From assembly GCF_000024405.1 (NCBI RefSeq), contig NC_013517.1:3751989-3815988 (forward strand): a stretch of DNA of 64,000 nucleotides. The letters are read 5' to 3'. The translations under genes and the position numbers were made by a program. Shown piece by piece: positions 9,075 to 16,379 of this stretch. Within the stretch, counting starts at the first letter, position 1, and the number at the start of each line of letters is the position of its first letter. The notes beneath the pieces are model-generated. The model searched no databases and was not told the DNA's origin. It worked only from the letters and a program-made list of their open reading frames with translations. This DNA comes from Sebaldella termitidis ATCC 33386. Lineage in GTDB: Bacteria; Fusobacteriota; Fusobacteriia; Fusobacteriales; Leptotrichiaceae.

Positions 9075-9827
9075 TTAAGCATCCAGTTCTGCCATAATCT
9101 CGTCTGCTATATCAAAATTACTGTATATCTCCTGTACATCCTCATTTTCTTCCAGATCGTCATACAGTTTCATTAATTTTTTAGCTGTTTCAAGATCAGT
9201 AATCTCTATTTCAGTAGCGGGATGCATAGTTACCTCACCCTCTTCATAAATCAGTTTATTAGTATCAAACGCTTCTTTTACTGTATCAAAATCATTGGTA
9301 TCTGTTATTACCAGCCATGCTTCTGATTTTTCCACTACGTCTTCTGCTCCGGCATCTAACGCAGTTTCCATTAATACATCTTCATCTATTCCGTCTTTTT
9401 TAAATTCAAAAATACCTTTTCTGTCAAATAAAAAAGATACCGAGCCAGTTTCACCTAAATTTCCGTCATTTCTAGAGAAATTCATTCTTACTGTAGATGC
9501 AGATCTGTTTTTATTATCTGTAACTACATCTACTAAAAAAGCCACTCCTCCCGGTCCGTATCCTTCATATCTGATTTCCTGATAATCTACGCCTTCGAGC
9601 TCGCCTGTTCCTTTTTTTATAGCTCTTTCCATATTATCTTTAGGCATATTTGCTGCTTTTGCCTTATCTACTGCCAGTCTCAGTCTTGGATTAAATCCTA
9701 TGTCTCCTCCTCCAAGTTTAGCTGCTATAGTTAATTCTTTTCCGATTCTTGTAAAAACCTTGGCTCTCTGGGCGTCCTGTCTCCCTTTTCTATGTTTTAT
9801 ATTAGCCCATTTACTATGTCCTGCCAC
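9075..9827 (-). CDS. yebC: YebC/PmpR-family protein (TACO1-like)
   Basis: The protein opens MAGHSKWANIKHRKGRQDAQ, the hallmark N-terminus of the YebC/TACO1 family, and is about 250 residues long as usual. Family members are described as transcription regulators or as translation factors that relieve stalling on proline-rich stretches. I place the start at the GTG at 9827, because GGAGG lies eight bases upstream and the conserved MAGHSK follows. A longer form from a GTG at 9842 would include that ribosome-binding site in the coding region. The acidic C-terminus (EENEDVQEIYSNFDI) is also family-typical. Confidence 0.96.
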   Translation of the reverse strand: MAGHSKWANIKHRKGRQDAQRAKVFTRIGKELTIAAKLGGGDIGFNPRLRLAVDKAKAANMPKDNMERAIKKGTGELEGVDYQEIRYEGYGPGGVAFLVDVVTDNKNRSASTVRMNFSRNDGNLGETGSVSFLFDRKGIFEFKKDGIDEDVLMETALDAGAEDVVEKSEAWLVITDTNDFDTVKEAFDTNKLIYEEGEVTMHPATEIEITDLETAKKLMKLYDDLEENEDVQEIYSNFDIADEIMAELDA

Positions 9828-9893
9828 AAAAATTACCTCCACATTTTTTGAATATTATACCATATTTATAATTCTTTGAAAAGATTTCATACA

Positions 9894-9933
9894 CCTGAAA
9901 ATTAACTGAAAGGAATTTTTCAGTTAATTTCAG
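9894..9933. repeat. Inverted repeat between yebC and TPR gene
   Basis: Arms at 9894-9911 and 9917-9933 (core TTAACTGAAA / TTTCAGTTAA) form a long AT-rich hairpin with a five-base loop, 27 bases after the TPR gene stop. There is no strong T run, so it is only a possible terminator or mRNA-end stabiliser. Confidence 0.5.
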
Positions 9934-9959
9934 ACAAAAATATACTGTTAATTATTCTA

Positions 9960-10901
9960 TTAAAATTTTTTCTTTTCCCAGTTTTCCTTGCCAAGCTCCT
10001 GCCCTGCCGCAGCTTCTATCTCATCGGCCTTTTCTTTGTTTCCTTCTTCTATATTTATTTTATACAGATAAGCATAGGCATCTCCCAGATAGTCCAGACT
10101 CTGATTTTTTTGATACATAGGCACTACCTTTTCCAGATATTTTAGAGCCTGCTTATTATCTCTTTTATAATAATAATTTACTCCTGCGCCGAAGTAGTTC
10201 TCCGCTTCATCAGGATCGGCTTTCAAGCCTTTAAGATTATACTTTAAAGCTTCATCAAAATTCTTTTCCTCATAATAAAAATTTGCCAGCTGACTGTAAA
10301 AATATCCCTGAGCCAGTCCTTTTGAAACAGAATCATTAAGAAACTTTCTTGCCTTATCTCTTTCGCCTTTGTCCAGATATGTGAAATAAAGCATTCTTGC
10401 AGCCTTATCAGCTTTATCTTTTGCTTCTGCTTTCGTATAAAGTGCAATCGCCTTTTCAAAATTTTTCTCTGCTTTATCATATTCACCCATATCCGAGTAT
10501 ATAGCTCCGGCACCATAAAAATTCCCGCCCATTCCAGGATCCTTTTCACTTCCTTTTACATAAGTTTTCAAAGCCAGATCAGTTTTCCCCTGAATACTCT
10601 GCAGATAGCCGAGTTCATTATAAGCATAGCCTTCATTCGGATTTATTTCCAATGCTTTATTTAATACAGCCTCAGCTTTTTCATAATCCTTTTCCTCTAT
10701 ATAATAATAACCCATTTTAGCTGTATAATACGCTTTGTTCTGCGGGTCGGTCCTTCCCATCTTTTCGAGATACTTTATTGTTTCTTCTATACCCGAATCC
10801 TGATAAATTTTCAAATCATCAGGCAGTTTCTCCTCGCTCTTTAAATTATTACAAGATAATACCGTGCATACCAACAGCATAATTAAAAATATTTTTTTCA
10901 T
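9960..10901 (-). CDS. TPR-repeat lipoprotein
   Basis: This 313-residue protein has a lipoprotein signal (MKKIFLIMLLVCTVLSC, cysteine at 17). The mature part is built of tetratricopeptide repeats: 'KAYYTAKMGYYYIEEKDYEKAEAVLNKALEINPNEGYAYNELGYL' type units recur along the chain with A-x-x-x-Y/F pairs. TPRs form helical scaffolds for protein contacts, here anchored to a membrane. It is a close paralogue of the next upstream gene (10941-12206): both end in 'AFLYK..IE..(E/D)KA.E.E.AA...LG...WE.KK'. The partner is unknown. The start has AGGAG upstream. Confidence 0.85.
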   Translation of the reverse strand: MKKIFLIMLLVCTVLSCNNLKSEEKLPDDLKIYQDSGIEETIKYLEKMGRTDPQNKAYYTAKMGYYYIEEKDYEKAEAVLNKALEINPNEGYAYNELGYLQSIQGKTDLALKTYVKGSEKDPGMGGNFYGAGAIYSDMGEYDKAEKNFEKAIALYTKAEAKDKADKAARMLYFTYLDKGERDKARKFLNDSVSKGLAQGYFYSQLANFYYEEKNFDEALKYNLKGLKADPDEAENYFGAGVNYYYKRDNKQALKYLEKVVPMYQKNQSLDYLGDAYAYLYKINIEEGNKEKADEIEAAAGQELGKENWEKKKF

Positions 10902-10940
10902 ATTTCTCTCCTTTATTTTGATTTTCTCTATATTTATAAC

Positions 10941-12206
10941 TTATTTTTTCTTTCTTTCCCATTCCATACTGCCCAGATCATTTCTTGCAGCCTTTTCTAC
11001 TTCGGCGGCCTTTTCCCCGTCATTATTTTCTATGACAGTTTTATATAAAAAAGCATATGTTTCACCCAGATATTCCTTATTATCAGTTTCACGATAAAGC
11101 CTTGCCGCCTCTTCAAAATATTTCGCGGCATTATCCAAGTCTCCTTTATAATAATAGCTTATCCCTGCTCCGAAATAATTTTCCATACTGTAAGAATCAG
11201 CCTTTATTCCCTCAAGATTATACTTTAAGGCATCGCTGAATCTTCTTTCCTTTATATAAAAAGCTGCCAGATGAGAACAGAAGGTAGCCTTATTAATATT
11301 ATTTCCTATTGACGTTTTCAGGAATTCTTCAAGCTCATCCTTTGTTCCCGAATAATTTTTCACATAATAAATTCCGTCATATGCACGCTCCACACCTGTA
11401 TTATTTCCCTCTTCACCGTATAGTTCCACAGCTTTCTTTAAGTATTCCTCCGACTCTTTATATTTTTTTGTTTCATAATACAAAACTCCTGCGAGATAAT
11501 AAGTATCTGCATTTTCAGGCTCATTTCTCATTCCTATATGTACATACCTGATGGCAGCCCTGCTCATTCCCTTGGAATAATAAAGTTCAGAAAGCTTTTT
11601 GGAAAAAACGTTTTTATGAATATCTCTTTCTATCGCTCTTTTCAAAAATCTTTCCAGTTTTCCGTCATCACCGATAGAATTATATGTATAATACAGTAAT
11701 ATTGCCGCCCTGTTAAGCTCGTCCCGTTTATTCGCCATTTTATACATATTAACTGCTCTTTCCAGATATTCAGCGGCTTTTTCATAGCTGCCAAGATCAA
11801 AATATGCTGCCCCGGCACCAAAAAATATATCAGGATATTTCTCTTTTAACCTTGTTCCTTTCAGATAATATTCCAGTGCCTCTTTATTTCTTCCCTGCAG
11901 ACTGTAAAGAGTCCCTATCTTAATATAAACCTCTTCCATTTCTTTATCTTCCGAAAGTGCTTTTTTCAACATTCTTTCAGCATTTCCATAGTCCTTTTCC
12001 TCATAGTAATAATATCCCATTTTTGCGTGATAAAGAGCTTTTTTCGCGCTTTCTATTTCTGCCATATTTTCCAGATATTTTAAAGTTTCATTTATTCCCT
12101 TGGAATAATACATATCATAATCATAATCCGTGATACGTACCAGCGGTCCGCTGTTATACCATGATGCTGTCCCTAAAAAAAATAATACCAATAATAATTT
12201 TTTCAT
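10941..12206 (-). CDS. TPR-repeat secreted protein, paralogue
   Basis: I place the start at the ATG at 12206, giving MKKLLLVLFFLGTASWYNSG, a signal peptide preceded by GGAGGAG; an in-frame ATG at 12266 would add an unlikely 20-residue leader. The 421-residue product is almost entirely TPR units ('ALYHAKMGYYYYEEKDYGNAERMLKKAL...'). It has about one repeat block more than its downstream neighbour and shares that protein's N- and C-terminal phrasing, so the pair arose by tandem duplication. Unlike the paralogue it lacks a lipobox cysteine. It is probably a periplasmic or surface scaffold; the function is unknown. Confidence 0.82.
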   Translation of the reverse strand: MKKLLLVLFFLGTASWYNSGPLVRITDYDYDMYYSKGINETLKYLENMAEIESAKKALYHAKMGYYYYEEKDYGNAERMLKKALSEDKEMEEVYIKIGTLYSLQGRNKEALEYYLKGTRLKEKYPDIFFGAGAAYFDLGSYEKAAEYLERAVNMYKMANKRDELNRAAILLYYTYNSIGDDGKLERFLKRAIERDIHKNVFSKKLSELYYSKGMSRAAIRYVHIGMRNEPENADTYYLAGVLYYETKKYKESEEYLKKAVELYGEEGNNTGVERAYDGIYYVKNYSGTKDELEEFLKTSIGNNINKATFCSHLAAFYIKERRFSDALKYNLEGIKADSYSMENYFGAGISYYYKGDLDNAAKYFEEAARLYRETDNKEYLGETYAFLYKTVIENNDGEKAAEVEKAARNDLGSMEWERKKK

Positions 12207-12340
12207 CAGCTCCTCCTCCGCTTTTTTATCAATTATATCATAATTTTTAGTATTTTTGGGTATCATATTGAATTTTATTACAAAATAAAATTTTAGCTGT
12301 ATAAATTCTTTTATTGATTTAAAATAGATTTTTTATTATA

Positions 12341-12382
12341 AAAGAGTCAGCAGCCAAAAAATGATTTTGACACTGACTCATA
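12341..12382 (-). terminator. Terminator of the aldolase/PTS operon
   Basis: Arms GAGTCAG (12344-12350) and CTGACTC (12373-12379) pair; on the minus strand the stem is followed by TTTTATAAT. It lies 25 bases after the aldolase stop and closes the 12404-18518 gene cluster. Confidence 0.7.
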
Positions 12383-12403
12383 TATTTTATAATAGTCTAA
12401 AAT

Positions 12404-13048
12404 TTATAATTTTTTCCCGTAAGGCTTAAACTTCTCAAGAAATTCGTCCATTTCCTCTGATTTCAGCGGAATCGGCTCTCCCACACATTTTGCTTTATAG
12501 TATAATTCCGCCACAAATTCTGTTTCTTCCGCTGTATCAAAAGCATACTCCACTGTTCCGCCTATTGCAAGCAGTCCGTGATTGGCAAGAAGACAAGCGT
12601 TTCTGTCTTCCATTGCTTTAAGCGCCGCCTGTGCAAGCTCCTCTGTACCAAATAATTCATAAGGCGCACATCTTACATTTTTCCCTGCATATCCTATCAG
12701 ATAATGAACAGGCTCTATTTCCCAGTGCAGTGTTGCCAGCACTCCTGAATATGTCGAATGTGCATGTACCACTGCTCCTACATCATCTCTGTCTCTGTAA
12801 AATACCCTGTGCATAAAATACTCGCTTGAAGGCTTTTTATCCCCGTCTACCTGTTTTCCGTATAAATCAAGTACTGCCACATTTTCCGGCTTTGTCTCAA
12901 AATAATCTATTCCGCTGGGACTTATTGCCATCAGCCCCTCTTCCTTATTATAAATACTTATATTCCCCCCTGTTCCTTTAGTCAGACCGTGTGTTATCAG
13001 TTTTTTTCCGTATTCCACTATAAGTTCTCTTTCTTTTTGTAAAATCAT
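12404..13048 (-). CDS. Class II aldolase, FucA/AraD family
   Basis: This 214-residue protein has the length of L-fuculose-1-phosphate aldolase. The family's residues are in place: phosphate-binding G27-G-N29 and S43-P-S45-G, acid/base Glu in SSEY (E76), and zinc ligands H95, H97 (VHAHS) and H157 (NHGL). It should cleave, or epimerise, a phosphorylated sugar by a zinc enediolate mechanism. It is the last gene of a cluster with a 2-hydroxyacid dehydrogenase and a galactitol-type PTS, so the substrate is probably the phosphorylated product of that PTS after oxidation. Fuculose itself is not indicated, because no fucose isomerase or kinase is nearby. Confidence 0.88.
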   Translation of the reverse strand: MILQKERELIVEYGKKLITHGLTKGTGGNISIYNKEEGLMAISPSGIDYFETKPENVAVLDLYGKQVDGDKKPSSEYFMHRVFYRDRDDVGAVVHAHSTYSGVLATLHWEIEPVHYLIGYAGKNVRCAPYELFGTEELAQAALKAMEDRNACLLANHGLLAIGGTVEYAFDTAEETEFVAELYYKAKCVGEPIPLKSEEMDEFLEKFKPYGKKL

Positions 13049-13063
13049 ATTTATATTCTCCTT

Positions 13064-14131
13064 CTATAATTTAAAATTTTCGGCTGTTTTTCGGTTTATT
13101 ATCATATCCAGCTTTCCGTTATTAAAAAATTCATTCATTTCATTCACAAGAAGCTTAGGTGCTTTTGGTATTGCATCTACAGTATCTCCGGCTATGTGTG
13201 TAGTCAGGGTAACATTATCCAGCTTCAATATAGGATGATTCTCTGGAATCGGCTCTTCCCAGAATACATCTATTGCGGCTCCGGCTATTTTCTTTTTAGC
13301 GAGAACCTCTACAAGTGCTTTCTCATCAAGTATTCCTGCTCTCGCTGTATTTATAAGATATGCGCTTTCCTTCATGAGCGATAATAACCCCATATTGACA
13401 AAATTCCTTGTTTCATCTGTAAGTCTTATATGAAGTGATATAATATCAGAATTTCTGAATAAATCCTCCAGCGGTACAAGCTCTATATCTCCAAGCCCGT
13501 CTTTTTCCAAATCCTCCTTATTTATAAACGGATCATGAGCTTTTACTTTTATTCCGAGCTTTATTAGTTTTCCCGCTACTATCTTTCCTATATAGCCCAT
13601 GCCGAGCAGACCAACCTGAAGCTCTGAAAGTGTAGTAACATATCTGCTGTTTGGAAATGACTTTCTCCATCCACCGTTTATTATAGATACATGACTTCTT
13701 GTTATATTTCTGCATTCACTGTAAATAAGTCCCAGTGTAAATTCTGCCACAGGCTCTGCATTTCTTATCACATGAAGCACGGGTATATTTTTTTCAGTGG
13801 CGGCCTCTATGTCTATATGCTCTACTCCTCCCCTGCATGTTCCTATAAGTTTAAGATTTACCGCCTTGTCCAGCGTCGCCTTTGACACAGGGGCAAAGTG
13901 CACCATTAAGATATCCGCATCTTTTAGCTCATTTGTTATTTCCTCTGAAAGCTTCCTTGCTTCCGGACCGTTTTTTTCAAGATCCAGTATTACCTCCTGA
14001 AATTCTTCTTTTGTTTTCATTTCCCAGTCGAATTTCACGATCTTTTTATCATGTCCGGGAAATAATCTTTCTGCCTGCTTTTCCATATAATCAGAACTTA
14101 CAAGAGTATCTCCCACTACTACAATTTTCAT
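13064..14131 (-). CDS. NAD-dependent D-2-hydroxyacid dehydrogenase
   Basis: This is a 355-residue member of the SerA/phosphoglycerate-dehydrogenase-like family. The Rossmann glycine motif is G177-M-G-Y-I-G182. The catalytic set is Arg264 in NTARAG, Glu in VFWEEP (292/293) and His312 in THIAGDT. There is no C-terminal ACT domain, so it is not a regulated biosynthetic SerA. It sits 15 bases before the aldolase gene and 40 after the PTS IIC gene, so it probably oxidises or reduces the imported sugar phosphate or acid. The exact substrate is unknown. GGAGG precedes the ATG. Confidence 0.88.
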   Translation of the reverse strand: MKIVVVGDTLVSSDYMEKQAERLFPGHDKKIVKFDWEMKTKEEFQEVILDLEKNGPEARKLSEEITNELKDADILMVHFAPVSKATLDKAVNLKLIGTCRGGVEHIDIEAATEKNIPVLHVIRNAEPVAEFTLGLIYSECRNITRSHVSIINGGWRKSFPNSRYVTTLSELQVGLLGMGYIGKIVAGKLIKLGIKVKAHDPFINKEDLEKDGLGDIELVPLEDLFRNSDIISLHIRLTDETRNFVNMGLLSLMKESAYLINTARAGILDEKALVEVLAKKKIAGAAIDVFWEEPIPENHPILKLDNVTLTTHIAGDTVDAIPKAPKLLVNEMNEFFNNGKLDMIINRKTAENFKL

Positions 14132-14171
14132 CTCTCCTCCTTAATTTTTTGTATTATAAAATTATTGTTGT

Positions 14172-15581
14172 TTATTCCAAAGCAACTTCGCCGCTTTCTT
14201 TTTCAGCAGCTCTTTCCAGATAATCGTGTACTCTCTCTCTATTCTTTTGAAAAATAAAATAAAGCACAAAGTAAAGTAATATAACCCCGCCTATTATTAA
14301 GAAATTTCCTGACAGAAAGGCAAAAAACAAAAGTCCCATTACCGGATGTCCTATTACTGCAAAACTTGTTATTAATGCAGCTCCCGCCGGTATGCTTACT
14401 CCTGTACTCAAAGCTACCTCTGTGAATATCGGGGCTACTGCCGAACAAGTATACAGAGCTATTGCATACCATATTCCCCCTGATATGACACTCTTGAAAA
14501 TATTTCCGTTTCCTACGCATATTATCAGTTCCACCATATAAGGAAGTGCTATTAAATCCACCATAGGCAGAGTTTTATTCCCAGGAAGCAGAAATGAAGC
14601 TGCAAGTATAATCGGTATTAACATTATTCCTGTAATTAATGTAGCAGGCTCTCCGTATCCCGCCGCATCATTTATGGCAAGATACCATTCTCTTGATTTT
14701 CCGCCGGCTTTAGCTGTTCCTCTTGAAGCTTCAGTCAAAATCTGGAATGCTGATGCAAATATTCCCGCTACTTTCGGGAAAATAGCCAAAACTGCCGCCG
14801 TACTTATTCCCACTGTTGCTATCTCTCCCCAGGAAGCCAGCTGTCCCAAATCCTTCAGATTTCCGAGAATTCCAAGAAAAAGTCCCAGAATCAGCCCTAA
14901 AAACATAGGTTCTCCAAGCAGACCAAGCCTTTTTTTCAGATTTTCCGGATCAAGCTTTATTTTATTCGCTCCGAGTTTGTTTAATACCCAGTCCATAGCT
15001 ATTGCATAAGGCACAGACTCTATATGGTGCGGCGCCGTTATTGTACAATTCGGGTATCCGTAATATTTTGACCATCTCTTCTGAACTACCTCGGCTAGGA
15101 GTAATGTATAAAGATTCATTACAAGCATACATCCAAGTGACAGCCACAGGTTTCCCGTTACAAAGTAAAGCATCGAACCCCACAGCATATATGAATAATT
15201 ATTCCAGAGATCTCCCGGCATGAATATATTTGTCCATTTCAAAAGAAACAGTACTGCCTGAAATAAAAGACCGAGTCCCACAAAGATCATTCCTATCTTG
15301 GTAGAATATCCTACTATTGCCGAAGCCTGCCATCCCGTATCTATAACCGGAAGATTGATTCCTGTTATATCTACCATTTTCTGTACCGTAGGTACTATAA
15401 CAGGAATATAAGCCCCTATAAGCATATTAAATCCCGTAAGACCCACACCTGCAAGCAATGCGGAATTAAATGCTTTTTTGACATTTACTTTCATTATCAG
15501 TGCTATTATAAATAAAACAGCCGGAACAAATATTGCAGGTCCAAAGGTGTCAAAAATACTTTTCAAAGTCTGAAAAAACAT
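14172..15581 (-). CDS. PTS galactitol-family transporter subunit IIC
   Basis: This 469-residue integral membrane protein has around ten or more hydrophobic segments. It belongs to the EIIC-Gat family, as shown by 'GFNMLIGAYIPVIVP', 'WNNYSYMLWGS', 'YPNCTITAPHH' and 'NDAAGYGEPATLITGIMLIPI'. It is the membrane channel that moves the substrate while it is phosphorylated from IIB. The IIB gene starts 11 bases upstream and IIA just before that, so the whole permease is encoded here as three separate proteins. The family includes galactitol, pentitol and sugar-acid carriers, so specificity is open. Confidence 0.92.
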   Translation of the reverse strand: MFFQTLKSIFDTFGPAIFVPAVLFIIALIMKVNVKKAFNSALLAGVGLTGFNMLIGAYIPVIVPTVQKMVDITGINLPVIDTGWQASAIVGYSTKIGMIFVGLGLLFQAVLFLLKWTNIFMPGDLWNNYSYMLWGSMLYFVTGNLWLSLGCMLVMNLYTLLLAEVVQKRWSKYYGYPNCTITAPHHIESVPYAIAMDWVLNKLGANKIKLDPENLKKRLGLLGEPMFLGLILGLFLGILGNLKDLGQLASWGEIATVGISTAAVLAIFPKVAGIFASAFQILTEASRGTAKAGGKSREWYLAINDAAGYGEPATLITGIMLIPIILAASFLLPGNKTLPMVDLIALPYMVELIICVGNGNIFKSVISGGIWYAIALYTCSAVAPIFTEVALSTGVSIPAGAALITSFAVIGHPVMGLLFFAFLSGNFLIIGGVILLYFVLYFIFQKNRERVHDYLERAAEKESGEVALE

Positions 15582-15592
15582 AAAAATCCTCC

Positions 15593-15889
15593 CTATCCTT
15601 TAGAATTCAAAATTGTCAATACTTCCTCGATAAACTCCTCTTCGCCGAAACCTGTAAGAAATCCCATCGCACTTACTATCGGAACCCCGTAGACATCTTT
15701 AATCGGACATGTGTATGCAATAAAATCAAAGCTTCCCGAACCAAGAGCTGTTTCTATTCCTCCGGGATTCACTTCCGTAGCATTTACATTAAAACCGTGT
15801 TTCCCTAAATGCTCTTTTATTTTTGCCGATAACATTGAAGATGTTACAGTACCGGAACCGCATACTGATAAAACATTAATTTTAGCCAT
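15593..15889 (-). CDS. PTS galactitol-family subunit IIB
   Basis: This 98-residue protein opens MAKINVLSVCGSGTVTSSM. Cys10 in the CGSGTVTS loop is the phosphocysteine expected in EIIB-Gat. I place the start at the ATG at 15889, which has AGGAG eight bases upstream; a GTG at 15898 would add three residues. It receives phosphate from IIA and passes it to the sugar at IIC. The gene lies between IIA (14 bases away) and IIC (11 bases away). Confidence 0.93.
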   Translation of the reverse strand: MAKINVLSVCGSGTVTSSMLSAKIKEHLGKHGFNVNATEVNPGGIETALGSGSFDFIAYTCPIKDVYGVPIVSAMGFLTGFGEEEFIEEVLTILNSKG

Positions 15890-15903
15890 GATTCTCACTC
15901 CTT

Positions 15904-16365
15904 TTATTTTATTTCATTTAAAAAACCCAGTAATCCGTAAACTTCATCTATAGAAGCAGCATTCTTTATATTAAGCAATAACTCATGATTTTCAATAAGT
16001 GTTACCAGTCTCTGAAGAAAATCTATCTGCAGATCAGGATTATTAATTGCTATCATTATTATTACAGAAGCATTTACTTTTTGTTCAGGTTCACCCATCA
16101 TACAGAATTCCACAGGATTTTTTAGCACCGAAACCGCAATTTTCGGTTCATTTACATGCTCTCCCGTGGTATGGGGAATTGCTATGCTTATATTTCTGCA
16201 TAATATTCCTGTGGGAAACTCCTTTTCTCTTTCTACTATAGCCTGCGGATAAGTTTCCTTTACTATATTTTCTGCAAGCAGCTTTCCTCCCATATACTCC
16301 AGCAGACTGTCCCTGCTGCTCTGCTCTACATCTAATTCTATAAATTTTTTGTCTAGTAGTCTCAC
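15904..16365 (-). CDS. PTS IIA component, fructose/mannitol/galactitol superfamily
   Basis: This 153-residue EIIA has its phosphorylated histidine at H65 in SIAIPHTTGEHV, the family motif. The start codon is GTG with AAGGAG upstream. It takes phosphate from HPr and hands it to IIB. It follows the PRD regulator gene, so it may also phosphorylate that regulator's control domains, which is the usual logic in these loci. Confidence 0.92.
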   Translation of the reverse strand: MRLLDKKFIELDVEQSSRDSLLEYMGGKLLAENIVKETYPQAIVEREKEFPTGILCRNISIAIPHTTGEHVNEPKIAVSVLKNPVEFCMMGEPEQKVNASVIIMIAINNPDLQIDFLQRLVTLIENHELLLNIKNAASIDEVYGLLGFLNEIK

Positions 16366-16379
16366 TTTTATCTCTCCTT

